Shown in pieces: positions 5,022 through 10,378 of a stretch of DNA of 10,378 nucleotides. The position numbers and the translations under genes were made by a program. The first letter of the stretch is position 1; each line of letters begins with the position of its first letter. The DNA comes from Chloroflexota bacterium. Lineage in GTDB: Bacteria; Chloroflexota; Dehalococcoidia; UBA3495. The notes beneath the pieces are model-generated. The model was not told where the DNA came from. It worked only from the letters and a program-made list of their open reading frames with translations, and did no database searches. The DNA lies in the NCBI GenBank assembly GCA_022571575.1, contig JACZXN010000029.1:1-10378 (forward strand), given 5' to 3'.

Positions 5022-7544
5022 TCAGTCGGCGGTGGCGGCCGGTTCGGCTTCGGCTTCGGCTTCGGCCTCCGGTTCGGCCTTGGCCTTGGGTTTAGACTTG
5101 GCTTTCTTGGAGGTGATCTTGATCGTATTATCCTCCAATTCGACAATGGCGACGTCGCCGGCCACCAACCGTCTGCTGAGAACCTCATCAGACAGGCTGT
5201 CTTCGATCTCGTCCTGGATCAGTCTTCGCAATGGCCGGGCGCCCAGGACCGGGTCGAAGCCCTTTTCTCCCAGGTAGGCCTTGGCCTCTTCGGACAACTC
5301 CAGGTCGATCTCCTTTTCCCCCAGTTCACCGCGGACCTGGTTCATCATCAGGTCCACGATCTGCAGGATCTCGTCCTTGGTGAGTTGGTGGAACACCACG
5401 GTGGAGTCGATGCGGTTCAGGAACTCAGGACGGAAGAATTTCTTGACTTCGTCCATCACCTTATCCTTCATCCGCCCGTAGGCGCTGGCGTCGGTCTGGG
5501 CGTCGCTGCTCTTAGAGGCGAAACCGAGGGAGGTCTCCCGCTTGATCAGGTCCGACCCCAGGTTGCTGGTCATGATGATTATGGAGTTCCGGAAGTCCAC
5601 CTTCCGGCCTCGGGCGTCGGTCAGGGTACCGGCGTCGAAGATCTGCAGAAGGATGTTGAAAACCTCCGGGTGGGCCTTTTCAATCTCATCGAGAAGCACG
5701 CAACAGTAGTTCTTGCGCCGGACCCCCTCGGTCAACTGACCGCCCTCATCGTATCCGATGTATCCGGGAGGGGCGCCGATCAAACGGGCCACGGTGTGCC
5801 GTTCTTGGAACTCAGACATGTCCAGGCGGATCATATTGTCTTCATCGCCGAACATGAATTCGGCCAGAGCGCGGACCAATTCGGTCTTGCCCACACCGGT
5901 GGGACCAAGGAACATGAACACGCCGATGGGACGGCGGGAATCCTTGAGGCCGGCCCGGGCGCGGCGCACCGACTTGGAGACGCTCACGATGGCCTCGTCC
6001 TGTCCGATGATCCGCTTGTGCAGTTCATCTTCCATCTGGAGGAGCCGTTCGGTTTCCTCTTCCGCCAGCCGGGTCACCGGGATCCCGGTCCACATGCTGA
6101 CGACTTCCGCGATATCATCTTCGGTGACCACCCGGCGTTCTTTATTCTCGCCTTCGTGCCATTCCTTCTCCAGGGTATCCAGGTCCTCGTTCTGCTTCAG
6201 TTCCCGGTCCCGCAGTTCCGCCGCTGCCTCGTATTGCTGAGAGGCGATGGCCTCATCTTTCTCTTTGCGTACCTGCTCCAGGACCTTGATGGCGTCTTTA
6301 ACCGCCGCCGGGGTGACGCTGCCGCGCAGCCTCACCCGGGAGCCTGCCTCGTCGATGAGGTCGATGGCCTTGTCCGGCAGGAACCGGTCCGGGATATAGC
6401 GCTGGGCCAGGGTCGCCGCGCTGCGGATGGCTTCGTCGGTGATGTTCACCTTGTGGTGGTCCTCGTACTTGCTCCTGATGCCCATCAGGATCGCCACGGT
6501 GTCGTCATTGGAGGGCTCTTCAACCCGCACGGGCTGTAGGCGGCGCTCCAGTGCCGGGTCCCGCTCGACGTACTTCCGGTAGTCGTCCAGGGTGGTGGCG
6601 CCGATGCATTGAATCTCGCCGCGGGCCAGGGAGGGCTTCAGGATGTTGGAGGCGTCAACCGCGCCTTCCGCGGCGCCGGCGCCAACTATGGTGTGTATCT
6701 CGTCGATGAAGAGCACGCAGTTGCCGGCGGTCTTGATCTCTTCGATGACCTTCTTCAGCCGCTCTTCAAATTCGCCGCGGTACTTGGTGCCGGCGACCAG
6801 GGCGCCCATGTCCAGGGTGACCAGTCGCTTTCCCAGGAGGGTGTCGGGAACCTCGCCTTTGCTGATCAACTGGGCCAGAGCTTCCACGATGGCCGTCTTG
6901 CCGACGCCCGGCTCGCCCACCAGAACGGGGTTGTTCTTGGTGCGGCGGCTGAGGATCTGCACCATCCGCTCGATCTCTTTTTCCCGGCCGATAACCGGGT
7001 CCAGTTTGTCTGCTTTGGCGGCGACAGTGAGGTCGATGCCCAACTGGTCCAGGGTTGGAGTCTTGGAGGTGGTCCGGCCGCTCTGCGTGCCGGTGCCGGA
7101 GGTATGGCTCAGTATGCGGTGGGTCTCGGCCCGGACCTTGTCCAAGGTGACTCCCAAGCTTTCCAGGACGCCCGCGGCCACGCCTTCTCCCTCTCGCAGT
7201 AGACCGATGAGCAGGTGCTCCGTTCCGATGTAGGTATGGTTCATCCGGCGGGCTTCGTCGACCGCCAACTCCACCACTTTCTTCGCACGGGGGGTCAGGC
7301 CGATCTCACCCTGGGCCGGCTTCTCGCCGCGGCCGATGATGAATTCAACCGCCGAGCGGACCTTGCTCAGGTCCACGGACAAGCTGGACAGCACCCGGGC
7401 GGCCACGCCTTCGGTCTCTCGGACCAGGCCCAGCAGGATATGCTCGGTGCCGATGTAGTTATGGTTGAACCGCTGCGCTTCTTCTTGGGCCAGCGATAGT
7501 ACTCGCCGTGCGCGTTCGGAGAACTTCTCGAATCTACTGCCCAT
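5022..7544 (-). CDS. clpC: ATP-dependent Clp protease ATP-binding subunit ClpC
   Basis: An 840-aa Hsp100/AAA+ unfoldase that feeds substrates to ClpP. Order: a double Clp-N repeat (about 5-75 and 80-145, each with the '[12 protein letters not shown]'-type motif), AAA domain 1 with Walker A GEPGVGKT (210-217) and Walker B VLFIDE (277-282), a UVR/middle coiled-coil region (about 415-470) that marks ClpC rather than ClpA or ClpB, AAA domain 2 with Walker A GPTGVGKT (547-554) and VLLDE (616-620), and a C-terminal D2-small domain with GARPLRR (768-774). LGF (673-675) matches the ClpP-docking loop, so it should work with a ClpP encoded elsewhere. A Lys-rich then Glu/Ala-repeat tail occupies 812-840. 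The ATG has a minus-strand AGGAG 7-8 nt upstream. Transcription runs from a promoter about 200 nt upstream; no mcsA/mcsB/ctsR neighbours are present. Confidence 0.97.
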   Translation of the reverse strand: MGSRFEKFSERARRVLSLAQEEAQRFNHNYIGTEHILLGLVRETEGVAARVLSSLSVDLSKVRSAVEFIIGRGEKPAQGEIGLTPRAKKVVELAVDEARRMNHTYIGTEHLLIGLLREGEGVAAGVLESLGVTLDKVRAETHRILSHTSGTGTQSGRTTSKTPTLDQLGIDLTVAAKADKLDPVIGREKEIERMVQILSRRTKNNPVLVGEPGVGKTAIVEALAQLISKGEVPDTLLGKRLVTLDMGALVAGTKYRGEFEERLKKVIEEIKTAGNCVLFIDEIHTIVGAGAAEGAVDASNILKPSLARGEIQCIGATTLDDYRKYVERDPALERRLQPVRVEEPSNDDTVAILMGIRSKYEDHHKVNITDEAIRSAATLAQRYIPDRFLPDKAIDLIDEAGSRVRLRGSVTPAAVKDAIKVLEQVRKEKDEAIASQQYEAAAELRDRELKQNEDLDTLEKEWHEGENKERRVVTEDDIAEVVSMWTGIPVTRLAEEETERLLQMEDELHKRIIGQDEAIVSVSKSVRRARAGLKDSRRPIGVFMFLGPTGVGKTELVRALAEFMFGDEDNMIRLDMSEFQERHTVARLIGAPPGYIGYDEGGQLTEGVRRKNYCCVLLDEIEKAHPEVFNILLQIFDAGTLTDARGRKVDFRNSIIIMTSNLGSDLIKRETSLGFASKSSDAQTDASAYGRMKDKVMDEVKKFFRPEFLNRIDSTVVFHQLTKDEILQIVDLMMNQVRGELGEKEIDLELSEEAKAYLGEKGFDPVLGARPLRRLIQDEIEDSLSDEVLSRRLVAGDVAIVELEDNTIKITSKKAKSKPKAKAEPEAEAEAEAEPAATAD
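5043..5078 (-). repeat. 6-bp repeats encoding the ClpC Glu/Ala tail
   Basis: Four consecutive TTCGGC units (5043-5066) plus a further one at 5073-5078 (plus strand) encode the EAEAEAEAE run. Such hexamer tracts vary in copy number by slippage and stay in frame. Confidence 0.7.
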
Positions 7545-7742
7545 GTTTTCGCTCCTGATGGGAGTAAGGTGAGGAACCCGTTTTCAGCTTGGTTCCTTTG
7601 GGAGAGGGGCCGGCCACTTACGGATCGGTTGCCACCTCGGCGCTGTCAACACCCAGTGGTTGTTAGGGAGTAACCAGTGTACCGGTCCCGTTCGTGGTGC
7701 GGACGGGGCCTGCGCGAGGTTTTCACCCTCGTGGCCCTCGTA
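7545..7742 (-). other. Long 5' leader of clpC
   Basis: About 200 nt of presumed untranslated leader between the inferred clpC start point (near 7742) and the ATG. It can form several hairpins: AGGAACC/GGTTCCT (7572-7578 with 7591-7597) close to the ribosome binding site, a GGTT/AACC stem near 7660-7675, and CGAGG/CCTCG around 7715-7735. No recognised riboswitch, T-box or CtsR heptad operator is visible. A 53-codon open frame covers most of it but has no credible translation signal. Confidence 0.4.
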
Positions 7743-7748
7743 CATCCA

Positions 7749-7777
7749 ATTATATTGGAGGCCTAACTAAGTGTAAA
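7749..7777 (-). promoter_or_regulatory. Sigma70-type promoter of clpC with a symmetric -10
   Basis: On the minus strand, TTTACA (7777-7772), a 17-nt spacer and a perfect TATAAT (7754-7749). The -10 sits within an inverted repeat TCCAAT-tat-ATTGGA (7745-7759), a possible operator. It lies upstream of clpC and downstream of the 5S gene, so clpC need not depend on 5S read-through. Confidence 0.7.
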
Positions 7778-7946
7778 GGCGCTGCAACGTATGGAATCCG
7801 CTGGATGTGTGTATCCAACCGGACCGCGAAGTCGCAGGGCGGACCGGCCTGAACCGGGATTGGGGAGGGTCCATCTGGCTGGATTCACCGGGGCCGTATA
7901 CTGGGAAGGTGCAGCAAGTGTGGAGGCTTTCTTAAATTGGATATAC
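7778..7946. other. Non-coding gap between clpC promoter and 5S rRNA
   Basis: 169 bp without a credible gene. It holds two visible hairpins: TGGAT-gtgtgt-ATCCA (7802-7817) and CCGGACCGC/GCGGACCGG (7819-7827 with 7839-7847, one A-A mismatch). Neither has a T-run, so neither is a clear terminator for the 5S transcript. I found no tRNA. Confidence 0.45.
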
Positions 7947-8066
7947 CTCCCGGCGGTGACCTATTTTCCCACTCCGTTGCCAGAGCAGTATCGTAGGCGC
8001 TGAGGCGTTTCACTTCCGTGTTCGGGATGGGAACGGGTGGGGCCGCTTCGCTAGAACCACCAGGAG
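7947..8066 (-). rRNA. rrf: 5S ribosomal RNA (stand-alone gene)
   Basis: 120 nt, the normal 5S length. The minus strand begins CTCCTGGTGG and ends CCGCCGGGAG, which pair as a 10-bp helix I (two G-U wobbles). The conserved core 'CCCATCCCGAACACGGAAGTG' (given as plus-strand complement around 8007-8031) is intact. No 23S or 16S sequence is adjacent: upstream of the 5S 5' end lies only 181 bp and then the divergent guaB3 gene, and downstream is clpC. It is therefore transcribed apart from any 23S in this locus. Confidence 0.93.
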
Positions 8067-8082
8067 ATACATCAGCCCTGCT

Positions 8083-8111
8083 AGTATGCACTATTTTTCA
8101 CAACCCCGCAA
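8083..8111 (-). promoter_or_regulatory. Candidate promoter of the 5S rRNA gene
   Basis: Minus-strand TTGCGG (8111-8106), a 17-nt spacer and CATACT (8088-8083). Transcription would start near 8076, about 10 nt before the mature 5S. The boxes are only partial matches (3/6 and 4/6), but the position is right and no 23S operon is available to supply transcription. Confidence 0.4.
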
Positions 8112-8180
8112 GGGCAAACCAGCCTGAGTCAGACACCAATTTGCCGCTGTGACAGAGATGTTTGCCCCCTATGTCTTTGG

Positions 8181-8210
8181 TTGACTTTTGACTGTAAATG
8201 CTGATTAAAT
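8181..8210 (+). promoter_or_regulatory. Candidate promoter of guaB3
   Basis: TTGACT (8181-8186), an 18-nt spacer and TTAAAT (8205-8210), giving a start near 8217 and a leader of about 30 nt. The -35 is part of a 7-bp tandem repeat, TTGACTT-TTGACTG (8181-8194). TTTGCC occurs at 8140 and 8161, 21 bp apart, and GGGCAAA (8112-8118) is complementary to the latter; these could be protein-binding sites, but this is speculation. Confidence 0.45.
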
Positions 8211-8247
8211 CTTCGAAAGAATCGGCGTATGGAAGAGGTAGGTAGGG

Positions 8248-9384
8248 ATGGGGAGCAGACTATTTAAAGAACTTGAACGCACATACGGTTTCGATGAAGT
8301 AGCGATCGTCCCCGGCCAGGTCACCATTAATCCCGAATTGACCTCCACGAAGATGACCATCGGAAACCTGGAATTCGAGATTCCCTTCATGGCCTCCGCC
8401 ATGGACGGGGCCGTTTCGCCAGGGTTCGCTTCGTACATGCACGAGATGGGTGGCCTGGGCGTCCTGAACGCCGAGGGACTTTACAGCAGATACGAAGACC
8501 CCTACTCGGTCCTGGAAGAGATCATATCAACCCCCCAGGACGAAGTAACCGAATTCCTCCAAAAAGTTTACTCCGAGCCCATCCGCGAAGAATTGATCGG
8601 CGAGCGGGTCCGGGAGGTCAAGAGCACCGGCGCGATCTGCGCCGTTTCCTTCACCCCTCAAAACACCAAGCGCATGTCCCCGGCGGCCGTTGAGGCCGGG
8701 GCCGACATCATCGTGGTCCAGTCCACCGTCACCACCGCCCGGCACATGTCCAACAGTTACCGGGGGTTGGTGTTCTCCGAGTTGATCGACGCCCTTAAAG
8801 TCCCCGTGGTCGTCGGGAATTGCGTCACCTATGAAGTGGCGTTGGAACTGATGGAAACCGGCATCGACGGCCTGCTGGTGGGCGTCGGCCCCGGCGCGGC
8901 CTGCACCACCCGTGAAGTGGTGGGCGTGGGCGTGCCCCAGGTCACCGCGACCCTCCGGTGCGCGGCGGCCCGGGAAGACTACTTCCGGCGCACCGGCCGT
9001 TACGTGACCGTGATCACCGACGGGGGGTTCCGCACCGGCGGCGATGTGTGCAAGGCCATCGTCAGCGGCGCCGACGCGGTGATGCTGGGCACCCCTTTTG
9101 CCCAAGCCGAAGAGGCGCCCGGACACGGTTTCAACTGGGGCATGGCCAATCCCAACCCCGAGCTGCCCAGAGGTACCCGCATCAAGGTCGGATGTAAGGG
9201 CACCCTAAAGCAGATCCTCTATGGCCCAACCTCTGTGACCGACGGCACCCAGAACTTCGTCGGGGCCCTCCGCATGGCAATGGGCATGTGCGGCGCTTAC
9301 ACCATCCGTGACCTGCACAAGGCCGAGATGGTTATCGCGCCTTCTATTAAAACCGAGGGCAAGTACTTCCAGATGGGCGGCTAA
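8248..9384 (+). CDS. guaB3: GuaB3-family IMP dehydrogenase-related protein
   Basis: A 378-aa TIM-barrel protein of the IMPDH/GMP reductase superfamily. The short length and unbroken barrel show it lacks the CBS pair of GuaB and match the GuaB3 branch found in Actinobacteria, Cyanobacteria and Chloroflexota. Visible motifs: [13 protein letters not shown] (46-58) near the barrel entrance, [11 protein letters not shown] (212-222) with the catalytic cysteine C219 that forms the covalent purine intermediate, the phosphate-binding DGGFRTGGD (258-266) and [12 protein letters not shown] (274-285). The expected chemistry is NAD-dependent oxidation of IMP to XMP or a related purine nucleotide reaction; activity cannot be fixed from sequence. 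The ATG at 8248 follows a purine-rich stretch (GGAAGAGG at 8231-8238). It is probably monocistronic, with its own promoter and a hairpin 50 bp after its stop. guaA is not nearby. Confidence 0.9.
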   Translation: MGSRLFKELERTYGFDEVAIVPGQVTINPELTSTKMTIGNLEFEIPFMASAMDGAVSPGFASYMHEMGGLGVLNAEGLYSRYEDPYSVLEEIISTPQDEVTEFLQKVYSEPIREELIGERVREVKSTGAICAVSFTPQNTKRMSPAAVEAGADIIVVQSTVTTARHMSNSYRGLVFSELIDALKVPVVVGNCVTYEVALELMETGIDGLLVGVGPGAACTTREVVGVGVPQVTATLRCAAAREDYFRRTGRYVTVITDGGFRTGGDVCKAIVSGADAVMLGTPFAQAEEAPGHGFNWGMANPNPELPRGTRIKVGCKGTLKQILYGPTSVTDGTQNFVGALRMAMGMCGAYTIRDLHKAEMVIAPSIKTEGKYFQMGG

Positions 9385-9432
9385 CGCCCCTACTCCCCCG
9401 CTTTCCCACACCTTAGCGTTTCCCGGAATTAA

Positions 9433-9459
9433 CGCCTGGTATAATTGCCAGGCGATTTT
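9433..9459 (+). terminator. Hairpin after guaB3 (weak terminator or operator)
   Basis: CGCCTGG (9433-9439) and CCAGGCG (9448-9454) form a 7-bp GC-rich stem around TATAATTG, followed by ATTTTCATT. As RNA it resembles a short intrinsic terminator for guaB3. The same DNA contains an extended -10 promoter, so the symmetry may instead be an operator. Confidence 0.5.
9437..9445 (+). promoter_or_regulatory. Extended -10 promoter of the UGSC operon
   Basis: TGGTATAAT is a perfect TATAAT (9440-9445) with the TGn extension. No good -35 is seen at 16-18 nt. Transcription would start near 9452, about 100 nt before the ATG at 9551. The box lies in the loop of the inverted repeat 9433-9454. Confidence 0.55.
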
Positions 9460-9550
9460 CATTGCCCCTTGGGTTATCTCCGCCGGCCGCTTCTCGGTCC
9501 GCCCGTTGCCGCCGGCATTAATTCAGAAGGGACCAAGTGGGAGAAACACC

Positions 9551-10105
9551 ATGCATGAAGCCAACGGCACCATCCGAATACTGGACCCCACCGCCGAGGA
9601 CATCCCAGAGGAGTTGGGGCTGAGCCCCAGCCTACCCAGCCTGCAGGGCAAGGTGGTGGGTCTGTTGGAGAACGGCAAGTACCACGCCGACGATTTCTTG
9701 CAAGAGCTGGGGGAGGTCCTGGTCACGCGCCACGGAGCAAGCAGGGTCGTCTACGCCACCAAGTTCACCTACAGCGCCCCCTGCGCCACGGAGACCCTAG
9801 ACTCTCTCTTGGCGGAATGCGACGTGATTGTCCACGGGATCGCCGATTGAGGCTCCTGCACAGCGTGGGGTCTCCACGACACAGTGATCACCGAATCCAG
9901 AGGGGCGCCGTCGGTCAGCGTCATCACCAGCTCCTTCACCGGGGCGGCCCAGGCCCGGGCGGCCGCGTTGGGCATGCCCGGGGTCCGTCTCGTCGTTCTG
10001 CCCAGTCCCCTGGCGCCCCGGAGCCCCCAGGATGTGCGCCAGATGGCCCACGAATACGCGCCGGAGATAGTGGGTCTCTTAACCAGGCCTCCGGCCGGCT
10101 CGTGA
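9551..10105 (+). CDS. UGSC-family selenoprotein (TGA at 9848-9850 = Sec100)
   Basis: A 184-aa protein if the in-frame TGA is read as selenocysteine. The ATG has GGGAG (9539-9543) 7 nt upstream; the frame is open farther back but without signals. The N-terminal half includes LQGKVVGLLENGK (31-43) and ends VIVHGIAD; then TGA-GGC-TCC-TGC gives Sec100-Gly-Ser-Cys103, followed by TAWGLHD and, in the same frame, GAPSVSVITSSF, QARAAALGMPGVRLVVLPSPL and a normal TGA stop (10103-10105). U-G-S-C is the defining motif of the UGSC (seleno)protein family, known in Sec and Cys forms; its function is uncharacterised. The U-x-x-C spacing resembles thioredoxin-like CxxC and suggests a thiol/selenol redox centre (inference). 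A SECIS-like hairpin lies just after the TGA. Conventional calling gives a 99-aa truncated ORF and a separate C-terminal ORF; both are parts of this gene. The next gene overlaps by 4 nt. Confidence 0.9.
9848..9884 (+). promoter_or_regulatory. Bacterial SECIS element
   Basis: Starts at the Sec codon. The upper hairpin is CGTGG (9864-9868), loop GGTCT (9869-9873) and CCACG (9874-9878), five Watson-Crick pairs; CTG (9856-9858) and CAG (9882-9884) can add a lower stem. A GGUCU apical loop with its exposed G and U is the SelB-binding feature known from E. coli fdhF. The loop begins 18 nt after the TGA, the same spacing I recall for fdhF. It is also coding sequence. Confidence 0.8.
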
Positions 10106-10378
10106 AGAGGGAAGCTCCTCTTCAATCCCGCCAGGTGGAAGTGGCCGCATCCTTTGACGCGGTCCAGGACTATTGCTGGCAACAGGGCTGGACCGACGGG
10201 TTGCCGGTGGTGCCGCCCACGGAAGAGATGGTCCGGGACATGCTCTCGGCCTATGGCCGGGAACCCGGAGAATCACTGGGTATCATCCAGCCCCGCAACG
10301 CCCGAGTGACCCTGGAGAAAGTCGCCGTCAATGCGGTCATGGCGGGCTGCCGGCCCGAGTATTTCCCTGTAGTGGTGG
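10102..10378 (+). CDS. Conserved uncharacterised protein, UGSC-operon partner, N-terminal fragment
   Basis: Runs off the window after 92 codons. The GTG at 10102 overlaps the UGSC stop as GTGA, indicating translational coupling; no separate ribosome binding site is evident. An in-frame GTG at 10132 is a less likely start. The sequence has FDAVQDYCWQQGWTDGLPVV (18-37), continuing PPTEEMV, then TLEKVAVNAVMAGCRPEYFP (70-89). I recognise these blocks (W-TDGLPVVPPT and NAVMAGC-PEYFPVV) from a family widespread in Actinobacteria and Chloroflexota, usually annotated hypothetical and, as I recall, often next to UGSC-type genes. A cysteine (C83) lies in the second block and another (C25) in the first. 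The function is unknown. The tight coupling suggests that it acts with the selenoprotein, possibly as a complex or in one pathway. Confidence 0.82.
   Translation, partial: MKREAPLQSRQVEVAASFDAVQDYCWQQGWTDGLPVVPPTEEMVRDMLSAYGREPGESLGIIQPRNARVTLEKVAVNAVMAGCRPEYFPVVV

Noticed and set aside
5001..6539. 512-aa open frame on the plus strand
   Set aside because: Antisense shadow of clpC; low-complexity translation without domains, caused by GC-rich codon use in the real gene.
7584..7745. 53-codon ATG frame in the clpC leader (minus strand)
   Set aside because: The ATG lies at or before the inferred transcription start, has no ribosome binding site, and the product has no recognisable features.
7895..7925. 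SRP-RNA-like string (GGGAAGGTGCAGC) near the 5S gene
   Set aside because: The matching upstream strand of the SRP helix 8 motif is absent, so no SRP hairpin can form.
7545..8247. A tRNA or 23S fragment next to the 5S gene
   Set aside because: No T-loop, anticodon stem or 23S 3'-end sequence could be found on either strand.
9551..9850. A complete 99-aa protein ending at TGA 9850, with a separate ORF from 9884
   Set aside because: The downstream frame is the same frame, UGSC follows directly, a SECIS hairpin is present, and the downstream ATG has no ribosome binding site. One selenoprotein explains all of it.

Overview
The window is a GC-rich bacterial chromosome segment. It is best explained as Chloroflexota, probably Dehalococcoidia or SAR202-like. 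The clues are a CBS-less GuaB3-type IMP dehydrogenase relative, a ClpC with an Ala/Glu tail, a secreted protein ending in a 'GWNLxxW' module that I associate with this group, a stand-alone 5S rRNA gene, and a UGSC-family gene. The assignment is an inference from gene content, not a measured placement.

Layout. (1) 1-1162: the start of an amidohydrolase (minus strand) and a complete SDR oxidoreductase (plus strand) diverge from two back-to-back promoters with identical boxes. (2) 1270-2526: a secreted protein with three IPT/TIG-like beta domains and a C-terminal module, closed by a strong intrinsic terminator. (3) 2678-3416: moaD and moaE, the two subunits of molybdopterin synthase. (4) 3413-7544, minus strand: clpC then radA, separated by a 32-bp perfect palindrome (terminator) that abuts the radA promoter; radA and moaE overlap tail to tail by a few bases. 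(5) 7545-8247: no protein gene. It holds the clpC leader and promoter, an orphan 5S rRNA gene (minus) and the divergent promoters of 5S and guaB3. (6) 8248-9384: guaB3. (7) 9551 to the window end: a two-gene operon.

The most notable item is in region 7. The reading frame starting at 9551 meets an in-frame TGA at 9848-9850, but this reads as selenocysteine, not stop. The codons give a Sec-Gly-Ser-Cys (UGSC) motif, the same frame stays open for 84 more sense codons with conserved-looking protein, and a bacterial SECIS-like hairpin with a GGUCU apical loop sits 18 nt after the TGA. A conventional gene caller would split this into a truncated N-terminal ORF and a small C-terminal ORF. The corrected gene (184 aa, Sec100) overlaps by 4 nt (GTGA) with a second gene of a conserved uncharacterised family that runs off the window. 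The host should therefore carry selA, selB, selC and selD elsewhere.

The remaining genes are core housekeeping (protein quality control, recombination, molybdenum cofactor, purine metabolism) plus catabolic-looking enzymes at the left edge. I see no insertion sequences, CRISPR arrays, tRNAs or prophage genes.
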